This document shows, in pieces, positions 50,660 through 60,277 of a stretch of DNA of 64,000 nt (positions within the stretch are counted from its first letter, which is position 1; each line of letters opens with the position of its first letter). The stretch lies in the NCBI RefSeq assembly GCF_024294785.1, contig NZ_JANCLT010000002.1, forward strand, positions 487,307 through 551,306, read 5' to 3'. Source of the stretch: Ectobacillus ponti (lineage in GTDB: Bacteria; Bacillota; Bacilli; Bacillales; Bacillaceae_G). The notes below the pieces were generated by a model. It was not told the DNA's origin, did no database searches, and was given only the letters and a program-made list of their open reading frames with translations. The translations under genes and the position numbers were made by a program.

Positions 50660-50673
50660 TGAAAGCGGTTGCA
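50660..50673 (+). promoter_or_regulatory. cre-like site (CcpA) before the aldehyde dehydrogenase
   Basis: TGAAAGCGGTTGCA matches 13 of 14 positions of TGWNANCGNTNWCA and overlaps a TTGCAA that could be the -35 hexamer, about 105 bases before the ATG. Confidence 0.55.
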
Positions 50674-50777
50674 AATTTATTAGAAAAGTAGCATGATAGA
50701 TTCAAAGCTATTTTTGTCCAAAATGTGACAAAAGCTGATGGCATGACAAAATACATAATATTGGGAGGCACTGCAGC

Positions 50778-52298
50778 ATGATCTATGCAAATCCGAACAC
50801 AGAAGGCGCTTTTGTTCATTTCAAAGAGCAGTATCAGAACTTCATTGGCGGCGAATGGGTTGCACCTGTAAAAGGCCAATACCTGGATGTCGTTTCTCCT
50901 GTAACAGGTAAGGTGTTTACATCTGTCCCCCGTTCATCAGCAGAAGATATCGAACTGGCACTTGATGCAGCGCATGCAGCCAAGGCTGCATGGGGTCAAA
51001 CAACTGTTGCTTACCGTGCACAGCTCTTAAATAAAATTGCGGACCGCATTGAAGAGAATCTGGAAATGCTTGCTGTTGCTGAAACCTGGGATAATGGAAA
51101 AGCAGTCCGTGAAACATTGAATGCCGACTTGCCTCTGGTAGTGGACCATTTCCGTTACTTTGCCGGTGTCATCCGCGCGCAGGAAGGCGGCATCAGCGAA
51201 ATCAATGGCGATACAGTGGCTTACCACTTCCATGAGCCACTTGGAGTTGTCGGCCAGATTATCCCTTGGAACTTCCCAATCCTGATGGCTGCATGGAAAA
51301 TTGCACCGGCATTGGCTGCAGGAAACTGTATCGTGCTGAAGCCTGCGGAGCAAACACCAGCATCTATCTGCGTGTTGCTTGAGCTGATTCAGGATCTTCT
51401 GCCAAAGGGCGTGCTGAATATCGTGCAAGGAACAGGACTCGAAGTAGGAAAGCCGCTTGCCACGAATCCGCGCATTGCCAAGATTGCATTCACCGGCTCT
51501 ACAGCAGTAGGCCGTTCCATCATGCAATATGCAACGGAAAACATTATCCCGGTAACATTGGAGTTGGGCGGCAAATCGCCGAACATCTTCTTCCCGGATG
51601 TCATGGATGCGGATGATGAATACTTGGATAAAGCCATTGAAGGCTTCGTCCTGTTTGCACTGAACTCCGGCGAAGTTTGTACATGCCCTTCCCGCGCGTT
51701 AATCCATGAGTCCATCTACGATACATTCATGGAAAAAGTCATGGAACGTGTCAAAGCAATCAAGACCGGCAACCCGTTGGATACAGAGACCATGATGGGC
51801 GCGCAGGCCTCCAGACAACAGCTGGATAAAATCCTGTCTTATATTGAAATCGGCAAGCAAGAAGGCGCTGAACTGCTGCTTGGCGGTTACCAAAACAAGC
51901 TGGAAGGTGACTTGGCAGAAGGCTACTATGTGGCGCCAACCGTATTCAAGGGCCACAACAAGATGCGCATCTTCCAGGAAGAAATCTTCGGCCCGGTATT
52001 GTCCGTGACAACCTTCAAGGACTTTGAAGAGGCAATTGAGATTGCAAATGACACATCCTACGGCCTGGGTGCCGGTGTATGGTCCCGCAATGGCGAGATT
52101 GCTTACCGTGCAGGCCGCGCCATCCAAGCTGGCCGTGTATGGACAAATACATACCACCAGTATCCGGCGCACGCTGCGTTCGGCGGCTACAAGCAATCCG
52201 GCATCGGCCGTGAGAACCATTTGATGATGCTGAACCACTACCAGCAGACAAAGTGCATCCTGGTCGGCTACAACAAAGGGGCCATGGGCTTCTTCTAA
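50778..52298 (+). CDS. NAD-dependent aldehyde dehydrogenase
   Basis: The 506-residue protein has [21 protein letters not shown] (about residues 157-177), FTGSTAVG (about 235), [12 protein letters not shown] (Glu about 256) and catalytic Cys in [14 protein letters not shown] (about 301). The C-terminus [17 protein letters not shown] matches the AldA/ExaC-type enzymes that act on acetaldehyde or similar aliphatic aldehydes. It is followed after one base by a DUF779 gene, a common pairing. Likely repressed by glucose through the cre-like site upstream. Confidence 0.95.
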   Translation: MIYANPNTEGAFVHFKEQYQNFIGGEWVAPVKGQYLDVVSPVTGKVFTSVPRSSAEDIELALDAAHAAKAAWGQTTVAYRAQLLNKIADRIEENLEMLAVAETWDNGKAVRETLNADLPLVVDHFRYFAGVIRAQEGGISEINGDTVAYHFHEPLGVVGQIIPWNFPILMAAWKIAPALAAGNCIVLKPAEQTPASICVLLELIQDLLPKGVLNIVQGTGLEVGKPLATNPRIAKIAFTGSTAVGRSIMQYATENIIPVTLELGGKSPNIFFPDVMDADDEYLDKAIEGFVLFALNSGEVCTCPSRALIHESIYDTFMEKVMERVKAIKTGNPLDTETMMGAQASRQQLDKILSYIEIGKQEGAELLLGGYQNKLEGDLAEGYYVAPTVFKGHNKMRIFQEEIFGPVLSVTTFKDFEEAIEIANDTSYGLGAGVWSRNGEIAYRAGRAIQAGRVWTNTYHQYPAHAAFGGYKQSGIGRENHLMMLNHYQQTKCILVGYNKGAMGFF

Positions 52299-52299
52299 G

Positions 52300-52632
52300 A
52301 TGGACAAGGTCATCGCAACAGAGGCAGCGCAAGCCTTGATCCGGCAACTGCAGGAGCAGCACGGCAGCCTTATATTTGTTCATTCGGAGGGCTGCTGTGA
52401 CGGGACTGCACCGCTCTGCACAACAGCAGACAGCTTCTACCTTGGCAGCCAAGATCAGCAAATAGGAGAGGTTCTGGGCGTGCCCTACTATATGCACACT
52501 TCAAACCTTTCCTATTGGCAGCATATGCAGATTATCATTGATGCAGTAGCCGGTATCGGAAATTCTTTTTCACTGGAAAGCGGAGAGAATAAGTCCTTTC
52601 TCCTCCGTTCCAAAAAGTTAAATGACGAATAG
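52300..52632 (+). CDS. DUF779 protein
   Basis: The 110-residue protein carries the DUF779 hallmark HSEGCCDGTAPLC (about residues 28-40), with a Cys pair and third Cys that may bind metal or be redox-active. The start codon begins one base after the aldehyde dehydrogenase stop, so the two are translationally coupled. The family nearly always neighbours aldehyde dehydrogenases and probably assists them; the mechanism is unknown. Confidence 0.92.
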   Translation: MDKVIATEAAQALIRQLQEQHGSLIFVHSEGCCDGTAPLCTTADSFYLGSQDQQIGEVLGVPYYMHTSNLSYWQHMQIIIDAVAGIGNSFSLESGENKSFLLRSKKLNDE

Positions 52633-52635
52633 AAA

Positions 52636-52674
52636 AAACCCTCCGCTCTACATCAAAGCGGGGGGTTTTTCTCT
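52636..52674 (+). terminator. Terminator of the aldehyde dehydrogenase operon
   Basis: AAAAACCC-CCGCT/AGCGG-GGGTTTTT stem with a 9-nt loop and T5. Confidence 0.88.
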
Positions 52675-52760
52675 GCATATAATGGCTGTTGAAATAGGCA
52701 CTCCCTTCACCGCTCCTTCATATCAGTAGTATGGATGCCACTGTGAAGGAGATGAATCTA

Positions 52761-54290
52761 ATGCACCAGACCCCGCGCATAAACGAAGGGATTAATCCTA
52801 CAAATAAGCTTGTTTCAACACTAAAGGAACAAGGCTTCATTATCCAAGAAGGCGAGTTTAGATATGTAGACATACTGAAGCTGTGCAGTGAAGGAGGCGT
52901 GGACACGTGTCTAGGAAACCATGCAGGTGCTCCTTACGCCACCTGTTTTCTTCCGCCTGCCCCCGGCCAGCACCCATCTGAAGGGCAGGAGCCGCCAGTT
53001 GGATATAACCCGGATGACCCCGATAACAAGCCTGCCAATATAAACTTTGTTGGACCCGGCTTCACTTATAAGCTGCGCCCTGATGAAGCGATCGTTTTCG
53101 TTGGGAAGACTCCGCCGCCGGCTGTGTATTTTGCCTTTCGCAGCTATCTTGGCTTTATTGAAAACAAACCCGGGAAGGATTACAGTGGTACAGAGACTGC
53201 AGGAACTGCTGAAACAGGCTTCTATCACAGCGTTCTCGCCAGTCTGGGCGACCAATTGAATAACTTCAATATCCGCACCGCGGGAGGGCCTTTTGACAGC
53301 TCCACGGTTATCATCAGCACAGCCGACCAGGGTATCAATCAACAAATTCGTGATGCGCTGGCAGAAGCAGGCTTTGATCCAAGTATCATGAACAATGATA
53401 ATATCCCGGCCGGTTTGGTGAATATGGGCTTGGAGAAGGGGCGGGATACCTTCTTATTCCTTATGAGGGCCGCTCTTTGGACAGATCCGGCTGCCGGTCA
53501 GCAGTATCTAAGTAACCTGAGCCAGTATATAAAAGTGTATCGAATCACACCAAAAACACTCCAAACAGATCTGAATCCCTGGCCAATTCCAAACCTTACG
53601 ATCAAGGAAACAGGCTCTATGGAATTTCAGGCTATTCCTTACGCGAGACAAGAATTGGATTATCTCAGAAGCCGGATTCTCTCCAAATATGGGGGCAAAA
53701 ATTTTCATTACACTGACCTGAACTTCAACCTAGCCATTCTAGAAAACTTTGAAGCCATCCTGAACGATGTAAACGTATGGGCAGACAACCGGGATGCACT
53801 CTACCTGCAATCAGACCTTTTTCAATTCACATCTGATGATGATTTTCTCATCCTGTATGGCGTGAACCACAAACAAACCGGAAAAGCGACCTTCTCCAAC
53901 GCCAGCTTCTACGGGAATGAGCTCTTTAACGGTGTTGCTGTCGCAAATATAACAGGATTTCAGAACTCTGCAGCCGCCTTCTTTCCGGAAGGCTATGAAA
54001 ATGAAAAGCTGTATTACGTATGCAAAATGGCAAGAAAAGCTGCCGGGGAAGGAATTGAAATACTTGTGCCGTACAGCATGGGCAATCCAAATGGAAAGGC
54101 TTACGGAGTTGATAACAACCAGGATGCCTCCATCATCTTTCGATTATATGTTGACCCAAGGACTTTGACGGGGCCGGCACCCTTTGATGTAATCTGGGAC
54201 CGCGCAATTCTTTTCACCAAAAATAATCCGGAACGAGCTGCCTGCAAGGATATCATCGTTAAGGTTGCCGGTATGGAGATTCGGCTGTAA
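52761..54290 (+). CDS. Large protein of unknown function
   Basis: I do not recognise this 509-residue protein. ATG 52761 (MHQTPRINEGIN) is chosen over two upstream ATGs because AAGGAG lies 9 bases before it. There is no signal peptide and no membrane helix. An early Cys-containing, Pro-rich segment (GVDTCLGNHAGAPYATCFLPPAPG, read in two parts: GGVDTC and PYATCFLPPAPG) is followed by a mixed alpha/beta body with many Asn and aromatic residues, as in secreted or carbohydrate-acting proteins. The ending (VDPRTLTGPAPFDVIWDRAI) is clear and beta-rich. It could be an enzyme of unusual type. It stands alone. Confidence 0.7.
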   Translation: MHQTPRINEGINPTNKLVSTLKEQGFIIQEGEFRYVDILKLCSEGGVDTCLGNHAGAPYATCFLPPAPGQHPSEGQEPPVGYNPDDPDNKPANINFVGPGFTYKLRPDEAIVFVGKTPPPAVYFAFRSYLGFIENKPGKDYSGTETAGTAETGFYHSVLASLGDQLNNFNIRTAGGPFDSSTVIISTADQGINQQIRDALAEAGFDPSIMNNDNIPAGLVNMGLEKGRDTFLFLMRAALWTDPAAGQQYLSNLSQYIKVYRITPKTLQTDLNPWPIPNLTIKETGSMEFQAIPYARQELDYLRSRILSKYGGKNFHYTDLNFNLAILENFEAILNDVNVWADNRDALYLQSDLFQFTSDDDFLILYGVNHKQTGKATFSNASFYGNELFNGVAVANITGFQNSAAAFFPEGYENEKLYYVCKMARKAAGEGIEILVPYSMGNPNGKAYGVDNNQDASIIFRLYVDPRTLTGPAPFDVIWDRAILFTKNNPERAACKDIIVKVAGMEIRL

Positions 54291-54302
54291 ATGGCCATAT
54301 AC

Positions 54303-54338
54303 TCTTAATTTTATTCATTTGTTTTGATAAAATTAAGA
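54303..54338. repeat. 12-bp perfect inverted repeat before the LytTR gene
   Basis: TCTTAATTTTAT (54303-54314) repeated inverted at 54327-54338 around a 12-nt loop. It is not followed by a T tract in the plus direction, so an operator or a weak terminator is possible. Confidence 0.6.
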
Positions 54339-54365
54339 AAACTGTTATTTTAACCGGGTGATGGG

Positions 54366-54803
54366 ATGAAAATATCTATAGAAGAAATCAACAGAGAACT
54401 GGAAGAGGAAATTCTCATCCGGTGCCATGAAGTGGATGAGGAAATCCACGAGGTTGTGAACAAGCTGAAAACGGAAAGCTCGATTATCATGGGATATCAG
54501 AATGAGAAGGCCCACCGTGTGAAGCTGAGCGACGTGTATTACTTTGAAGCAGTAGATGGAAAGGTCTTTCTGTATGGCGAGGACAACGTATTTGAGGTCA
54601 AGCAAAAGCTGTATGAGCTCGAGGAATTGTGCAGGGGAAAAGGATGCTTTCGCGCATCCAAATCAACGATACTCAACATAGCCAAAATCTCAGCAATCTC
54701 CCCTTCCTTCAGCGGCAGGTTCGAGGCAGTGCTGGATAATGGGGAGCGCGCTGTGGTATCCAGACAGTATGTGCCTGTCCTCAAGAGCATGCTGGGATTG
54801 TAG
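54366..54803 (+). CDS. LytTR-domain DNA-binding regulator
   Basis: The 145-residue protein consists of a short N-terminal helical part (about residues 1-40) and a LytTR domain (about 45-143: VKLSDVYYFEAVDGKVFLYGE, CRGKGCFRASKSTILNIAKI, GERAVVSRQYVPVLK). It has no receiver domain. The next gene encodes a DUF3021 membrane protein. Such pairs are known from streptococci (HdrRM/BrsRM type), where the membrane protein restrains the regulator. Confidence 0.93.
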   Translation: MKISIEEINRELEEEILIRCHEVDEEIHEVVNKLKTESSIIMGYQNEKAHRVKLSDVYYFEAVDGKVFLYGEDNVFEVKQKLYELEELCRGKGCFRASKSTILNIAKISAISPSFSGRFEAVLDNGERAVVSRQYVPVLKSMLGL

Positions 54804-54816
54804 GGGGGACGAGAAC

Positions 54817-55245
54817 ATGTTCGGATTCATACAAAAATTACTGAAGGATTTCTTAATGGTCTTCGCATCCATCATCGTCATCTTGACTGTTCTGCGGCAA
54901 CTGTATCAGCCTGCCGTCGCCTTTGATTTGCATTCCATCTATATCATCATGGGCTTTTCCCTGCTGAGCGCGGCATTGGGATTCATTTCATATTCCTCCC
55001 GTCATGTAAGCGAGAGACATGCCCGTATGAGAATGCTCATTCATTTTCTTGCCCTGGAGGTTCTGCTGATTGCCCTTGCCATTGTATTGGACCTTGTGAA
55101 CAGCACAGCAGAGGGGCTCATTCTAGCCCTGCAGATTGCGGTCATCTACGGCATCATCCGCCTGTTATCATGGAGAAAGGATCAAAAGGAAGCCCGGCAA
55201 ATCAATGATAAGCTGCAGGCATTTAAGAAGGATCAGGCAATATAG
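54817..55245 (+). CDS. DUF3021 membrane protein, partner of LytTR
   Basis: The 142-residue protein has four hydrophobic segments (about residues 12-27, 38-55, 68-88 and 92-112) and a charged C-terminal tail, as in DUF3021. ATG 54817 is preceded by GGGGGGACGAG, 13 bases after the LytTR stop. It is probably the membrane sensor or inhibitor of the LytTR regulator. Confidence 0.9.
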   Translation: MFGFIQKLLKDFLMVFASIIVILTVLRQLYQPAVAFDLHSIYIIMGFSLLSAALGFISYSSRHVSERHARMRMLIHFLALEVLLIALAIVLDLVNSTAEGLILALQIAVIYGIIRLLSWRKDQKEARQINDKLQAFKKDQAI

Positions 55246-55274
55246 CGGTAAGCCCTAAGGCTTATCGCTTTTCT
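55243..55274 (+). terminator. Terminator of the LytTR operon
   Basis: GCGGTAAGCC/GGCTTATCGC stem with a CTAA loop followed by TTTTC. Confidence 0.8.
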
Positions 55275-55383
55275 TTTGCAGCTTACCTGCTTCAGAACGC
55301 AACTTACCGTTTTTCTATATACTTCCTTTTTGGAATTTCCTATGATGAATCCAGAAGAAATTCTTCAGAAGGAAGGGATAACT

Positions 55384-56685
55384 ATGATGGGCCTTGTACT
55401 TTTATTGATTGCTGTAGCCTTTGAGGTTGCTTTCTCTGTTTACTGCTTTGCCACGAAGCAAAACCATACAAAAGCAAAGAATTGGGGGAGAATCGGAATC
55501 TTTGCTGTTTTTATAGTGCTGGCACTTTCGTCGGTGATTGTGTGGAGCCTCCGATGGGCTGTGCTGGGCCTGCTGCTTTTCCTGTTGGCGTTGAAGGCGG
55601 CAGTTTCCCTCATTCGTAACAAAACAAAAAAGTCATATAAACCCTCCGCAATTGCGTGGAAATCCATTGTGATGATAGCGGCTCTTATCTTTGCATGCAT
55701 ACCGGCGATTGTCTTTCCACAGCATACAGCATTGGCAGTGACAGGGAAATATAAGGTTGCCAATGCCACTTACACCTATACTGACAAAAACCGTGTGGAG
55801 GAATTCACGGATAAGGGGGGCAACAGATTCGTAAACGTAGAATTCTGGTATCCCGAACATGCAGACGGAACATACCCGCTGCTGGTGTTCTCACACGGCG
55901 CATATGGAATTAAGGCAAGCAACACCTCCACCTATAATGAGCTTGCCAGCCACGGCTATATCGTTGTTTCCATTGACCACCCGTACCACTCCTTTTTCAC
56001 CCGCTCAGCGGATGGAACTGTAGCAACAATCAATACCGCATATAATCAGGAAATCACAAACATGAATAACGGTGTCTACTCAAAGGAAGAGCTTTTCCAG
56101 CTCACGCAGAAATGGATGAAGCTGCGCACGGATGATATGAATTTTGTCATTGATACAATCCTTGCAAAGGCCGGCAAGGACCGCGACCCGGTGTACCAGC
56201 ACATTGACACAAAGAAAATCGGCGTGTTCGGGCATTCCATGGGTGCTGCAGCCAGTGTTTGGCTGGGCAGAGAACGCAAGGATATCAGTGCCGTTGTGAA
56301 TATTGATGCCCCGTTCTTCAGTGAGCTTACTTATTCAAAGGAAACCAGTGATTTTGCCGTAAGCACCAAGCCTTACACCATCCCGCTCCTGAACATTTAT
56401 TCTGATGATGTGTGGAATCAGCTTGAAAGCAACTCCCTGTATGCGGCCAATAAGTTGGATAACCCACAATTCAAGGAGGCTTATACAACTCACTTTAAGG
56501 GAGCAAAGCACTTAAGCCTGACTGATCTGCCATTCTTCTCCCCTGTCCTTGCGGATACACTGCAGGGCGGGAAAGCCGATATTAATCAGGAGTACTGCAT
56601 CAAGACTGAGAATGAGTTAATTCTGAAGTTCTTTGATGAGAAACTGAAGGGAATCGGTCATTTCACTGCTGAAAAAACATACTGA
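55384..56685 (+). CDS. Membrane-anchored alpha/beta hydrolase (PAF acetylhydrolase-like)
   Basis: ATG 55384 is 6 bases after GGAAGGG, which rules out the earlier in-frame ATGs. The 433-residue protein has three N-terminal membrane helices (about residues 3-20, 35-75 and 93-112). A hydrolase domain follows: VEFWYPEHADGTYPLLVFSHG (oxyanion region), SHGYIVVSIDHPYH, nucleophile in GVFGHSMGAAASVW (Ser about 286) and a late His (FKGAKHLSLTD, about 380). The family includes platelet-activating-factor acetylhydrolases and dienelactone-type esterases. The substrate is unknown. Confidence 0.87.
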   Translation: MMGLVLLLIAVAFEVAFSVYCFATKQNHTKAKNWGRIGIFAVFIVLALSSVIVWSLRWAVLGLLLFLLALKAAVSLIRNKTKKSYKPSAIAWKSIVMIAALIFACIPAIVFPQHTALAVTGKYKVANATYTYTDKNRVEEFTDKGGNRFVNVEFWYPEHADGTYPLLVFSHGAYGIKASNTSTYNELASHGYIVVSIDHPYHSFFTRSADGTVATINTAYNQEITNMNNGVYSKEELFQLTQKWMKLRTDDMNFVIDTILAKAGKDRDPVYQHIDTKKIGVFGHSMGAAASVWLGRERKDISAVVNIDAPFFSELTYSKETSDFAVSTKPYTIPLLNIYSDDVWNQLESNSLYAANKLDNPQFKEAYTTHFKGAKHLSLTDLPFFSPVLADTLQGGKADINQEYCIKTENELILKFFDEKLKGIGHFTAEKTY

Positions 56686-56699
56686 TTGCTGGATACACA

Positions 56700-56738
56700 G
56701 CAAAAAGAGGCCGAACTAATCGATAGTCCGGCCTTTTC
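56700..56738. terminator. Bidirectional terminator hydrolase / mmuM
   Basis: AAGAGGCCG/CGGCCTTTT arms between convergent genes. Confidence 0.8.
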
Positions 56739-57671
56739 TTATTTTCTAGCCCAGGATGCAATCCCTTCAATATCCTCGGGAGCGGTCCGGCAGCAGCCGC
56801 CAATCAGGGAGGCCCCGGCCTGATACCAGGATCGGGCATTAAAGCTGTTATCCGCTTCTGTGCCGGCTCCCCATGTCTTACTTTCCGCATCATACGCTTC
56901 GCCGGAATTTGGATATACAATGATTGGCTTTGCAGTGCGGCTCTTGATTTCTTGAATTAACGGTGAGATGTATCTAGGCGGTGTACAATTAATGCCAACG
57001 GCGGCTACCTGCTCCTCCCCATCCAGCCATGCCGCACAATCTGCTATCCTCTCACCGCTGCTGATATGCAGAGCATCCTTTGCACTGAAGGTGATCCAGG
57101 CATACACGCCCGGCAGCTCCTGCAGCACCCTGATAATGGCCTTGGCCTCCATTAAGCATGGAATTGTTTCACAAGCCAGGATGTCAGCTCCTGCCTCAAT
57201 CAAGATTTTGATTCGGTCCCTGTGGAATGCCACCAGTTCATCCTCTGTCAGAGAATAATCTCCTCTATATTCAGAACCGTCTGCAAGAAATGCCCCATAT
57301 GGCCCGACTGAGGCCGCCACCAACGGCTTAGGCCGGTCAGCCGGTGCACCTGCCTGTTCCCAAAACGCATCCCTTGCTTCCACTGCAATTCGAACCGATT
57401 CACCAATCAGATGCACAGCCTCAGCTTCCGTCAACCCCTTCTTCATATAGCCCTCAACGGTAGCCTGATAACTGGCAGTAATGGCACAATCCGCTCCCGC
57501 TTCAAAATAATCCATATGGACACGGCGGATTATATCCGGATTCTCCATCAGCACCTTTGCCGACCAAAGGCTATCATTCAACTCACAGCCGTGGCTCTCC
57601 AGCTCTGTGGCCATCGCCCCATCAAGAATCAGAATAGGAAACCTGTCCAGAACCTGTGTGATCGGATTCAT
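56739..57671 (-). CDS. mmuM: Homocysteine S-methyltransferase
   Basis: The 310-residue protein has the Zn-binding cysteines in VGINCTPPRYI (about 228) and GGCCRTAPEDI (about 292-293). It begins with LILDGAMATELESHGCELNDSLWS, the usual pattern of MmuM/YbgG enzymes that methylate homocysteine with S-methylmethionine. It is the last gene of a cluster whose first three encode an amino-acid ABC importer, so the importer probably takes up S-methylmethionine or a related sulfur compound (inference). Confidence 0.95.
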   Translation of the reverse strand: MNPITQVLDRFPILILDGAMATELESHGCELNDSLWSAKVLMENPDIIRRVHMDYFEAGADCAITASYQATVEGYMKKGLTEAEAVHLIGESVRIAVEARDAFWEQAGAPADRPKPLVAASVGPYGAFLADGSEYRGDYSLTEDELVAFHRDRIKILIEAGADILACETIPCLMEAKAIIRVLQELPGVYAWITFSAKDALHISSGERIADCAAWLDGEEQVAAVGINCTPPRYISPLIQEIKSRTAKPIIVYPNSGEAYDAESKTWGAGTEADNSFNARSWYQAGASLIGGCCRTAPEDIEGIASWARK

Positions 57672-57700
57672 CGTCTGCCACTCCTTCCATGCTTCTCAAC

Positions 57701-58438
57701 TTACAGCCGCAATGCCTTGCTTACGAATTGTCTTGTACGCTCCTGAACAGGATTCGTAAAAATTTGTTCGGCCGTCCCCGTTTCCACAATTCTTCCGTCC
57801 TCCATAAATACAATTTGATCCGCAATTTCACGGGCGAATTGCAGCTCATGCGTTACAATGAGCATTGTATTTCCTTCCTTTGCAACCTGTTGGATGACCA
57901 TAAGCACCTCATTCACCAGCTCAGGATCGAGGGACGAAGTCGGTTCGTCAAACAGGAGCACCTCCGGCTTCAAAGCAAGGGCCCGGGCAATTCCAACCCG
58001 CTGCTGCTGTCCCCCGGAGAGGTGGGACGGATAATGGTGAAGCCTATCCTGCAGCCCCACCTTCTCAAGGATGCTGATACTGGTTTCCCGCGCTTCCTTC
58101 GGGTTTACTTTTTTTACATCCGTCAGGCCAATCATGACGTTTTGCAGCACTGTCAGATTCTTAAACAGATTATACTGCTGAAACACCATTCCGGTGGATA
58201 TTCTGAGGGCCTGTATCTCCGCCTTGCTTGCAGCTTCCACATCCACCCTCTTCCCTTGAACCTCAATGATGCCGCTGGTGGCAGGCTCCAGGAAGTTGAT
58301 GCTGCGCAGCAGGGTGGACTTGCCTGACCCGCTTGGCCCCAAAATGGCAACAACCTTTCCCTGCTGTACAGTAAGATCAATACCCTTCAGCACATGATGC
58401 TGGCCGAAATACTTATGAAGCTTCTCTAATTGAATCAT
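57701..58438 (-). CDS. Polar amino-acid ABC transporter ATPase
   Basis: The 245-residue protein has Walker [27 protein letters not shown]-loop MVFQQYNLF, signature [16 protein letters not shown] and Walker [17 protein letters not shown]. This is the GlnQ/ArtM family. Its ATG overlaps the permease stop (ATGA), so the importer genes are coupled. The gene for homocysteine methyltransferase follows 29 bases downstream. Confidence 0.95.
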   Translation of the reverse strand: MIQLEKLHKYFGQHHVLKGIDLTVQQGKVVAILGPSGSGKSTLLRSINFLEPATSGIIEVQGKRVDVEAASKAEIQALRISTGMVFQQYNLFKNLTVLQNVMIGLTDVKKVNPKEARETSISILEKVGLQDRLHHYPSHLSGGQQQRVGIARALALKPEVLLFDEPTSSLDPELVNEVLMVIQQVAKEGNTMLIVTHELQFAREIADQIVFMEDGRIVETGTAEQIFTNPVQERTRQFVSKALRL

Positions 58439-59157
58439 GAAGCAGCACTTCCTTCATATCTGCGGGCACGCTTTTCCACTCTGACAAGCAGCGCCTCAAT
58501 CAAAATGCAAACGATCCAATAAATGAGGGAAACCGCAATGTACACCTCAAAGAAAGCAAGTCCCCTGGAGCCCAGAATCTTCGCCTGTCCCATCACATCA
58601 ATGACACCAATAATGAAGACAAGGGAGGTGTCCTTAATCGTGCTGATCAGCACATTGCCGAGGTTTGGGATTGCCACAACCCAAGCCTGCGGCAAAATGA
58701 TTTTCATCATCATGCTGGCAGGGCTCATGCCGATTGCTTTGGCAGCCTCGAATTGCCCGCGGTCAACGGACTCAATTGCTGAACGTATAGTTTCCGACAG
58801 GTAGGCACCCAGGTTGACTGAGAATGAAAGCAGCGCGTAAAACTCAGGTGCGATCACGTTAACATCCAACCCCTGCAGCCAGCCATATTCTGTTTGGCAG
58901 AAGTAAATCAGTTTGGGTATCCCGTAAAAGACGAGATAGATCTGCACGAGAAGCGGTGTTCCTCTGACAAAGGATACATAACAGGCGGAAATTTGCTTCA
59001 GCACCGGTATCTTGTATATTTTAATAAGTGCCGTCAGCAGCCCGATAAGCAGCCCAAGAGCCATAGAGCCAATGGCAATTGCTAGGGTGACAGGCAATTG
59101 GGCTGCAATGACAGGAAAGCTCTTTACAATGAATCCAACATCCAATAATTTTTCCAT
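58435..59157 (-). CDS. Polar amino-acid ABC transporter permease
   Basis: The 240-residue HisM/GlnP-type permease has about five membrane helices and the conserved EAA loop (FEAAKAIGMSPASMMMKIILPQA, starting near residue 138). It also has YVSFVRGTPLLVQIYLVFYG. Together with the ATPase it should import an amino acid. The binding protein gene just upstream in transcription (59178-60004) has a frameshift, so the importer may not work as sequenced. Confidence 0.95.
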   Translation of the reverse strand: MEKLLDVGFIVKSFPVIAAQLPVTLAIAIGSMALGLLIGLLTALIKIYKIPVLKQISACYVSFVRGTPLLVQIYLVFYGIPKLIYFCQTEYGWLQGLDVNVIAPEFYALLSFSVNLGAYLSETIRSAIESVDRGQFEAAKAIGMSPASMMMKIILPQAWVVAIPNLGNVLISTIKDTSLVFIIGVIDVMGQAKILGSRGLAFFEVYIAVSLIYWIVCILIEALLVRVEKRARRYEGSAAS

Positions 59158-59177
59158 TTCAAATTCCCTCTTAATCC

Positions 59178-60004
59178 TTATTTAGGAATATACTCGCCCT
59201 CTGTCCACTTCTTGGATAGCTTTGCTAAGGTTCCATCTTCCTTCATTTTCTTCAGAACAGGATCAATGAGGCCCTGTAGCTCCTTGCCCTGCTCGTCCTT
59301 CTTAAAGACGATTCCCATGTTGTCGCTCACCAAAGGCTCACCGACAATATCCAGCTTCAGGTTCTGCTTCTTGATGACGGCCTTTGTCATAATAGGATCG
59401 TTCACATAGGCATCCAATCGGCCGTTTTGTACATCCTGCAGAATCTCAGCCGGACTTCCGTTCTCACTGTACTTTAAGATGATATCGTTATCTGTCTTCT
59501 TATTGTAATCCTCCAGCAAAAGTGTGTAGGAATCTCCTGATACAGCACCGACCTTCTTGCCTTCCAAATCCTTCAGGGTCTGAATATCCTTTCGGCCGGC
59601 CTTTGTTACGATAACTGTTTGAGCGGCGAAGTAAGATTGATCTGTAAATAAGTATTTTTGCTGGCGCTCAGTTGTCTTTGCCACCTGGTCTGCCACAGCC
59701 TGAATTTTGTTCGATTCCAGCGCAAGGAACATACTGTCCCAAGGTGTTGCCACGAACTTGAAGGTGTAGCCATCCAGTCTCTTGTCCACTTCCTTCATCA
59801 CCTCGACATCATAGCCGGTCAGGTTATTTTTTCATCCGCAAAGGCAAACGGAGGATAATCATTTTGTGTTCCTACAAGGATTACCTTTTCTTTTGTAGTT
59901 GTGGATGCTGCTTTTTCTTTGGATGAGCAGCCGGCCATCATTCCGGTCATCCCGGCCAATGCGATGCCTGCCATGAGCAATTGAGATGTTTTTTTCATTT
60001 TCAA
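59178..60004 (-). pseudogene. Amino-acid ABC transporter substrate-binding lipoprotein, frameshifted
   Basis: The first 62 residues (60004-59819) carry a lipobox (MTGMMAGCSSK) and start the binding fold (TQNDYPPFAFADE). The frame then ends at ITstop. Translation resumes in another frame before 59801 (VMKEVDKRLDGYTFKFVATPWDS) and continues normally to GEYIPK. The break lies in a run of six A at about 59825-59830; one more A restores a full protein of about 275 residues reading ADEKNNLTGYDVEVMKEVD. It is either a real mutation, phase variation at the A run, or a sequencing error. The domain is SBP_bac_3. Confidence 0.8.
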
Positions 60005-60216
60005 GCCCCTTCACTTCAGAATATGTACCCTCTTGTGCCAACCCTGAGAATCTGGCATTTCTTAACAGCAGTCCGAGAATAATATTTTAATTATAACGAA
60101 TGGGATCCTGAATGCAATATACATTTCGAATAGTCAGTCTAATCACAAGTGTAGCTCCTCATGCCCCGGCATCGGCTACCCTGCAAATACCAGTCTGTCT
60201 TCCTATTCATATAAAT

Positions 60217-60262
60217 AAGAAAGTGCTGCCATCATATATAGTGGCAACACTCTCTTATTTCA
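60217..60262 (-). terminator. Terminator of the CycA-like permease gene
   Basis: AAGAAAGTG-TGCCA and GTGGCAACACTCTCTT form a long imperfect stem on the minus strand, ending in TTATTTATAT, 16 bases after the permease stop. Confidence 0.6.
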
Positions 60263-60277
60263 TCCATTACTGTTTAT

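Noticed and set aside
60005-60277. Possible SAM or other riboswitch before the amino-acid ABC/mmuM cluster
   Set aside because: The SAM-I landmarks are absent. Only a GTAGC/GCTAC hairpin (about 60153-60181) is visible, with no terminator, so I do not call an RNA element.
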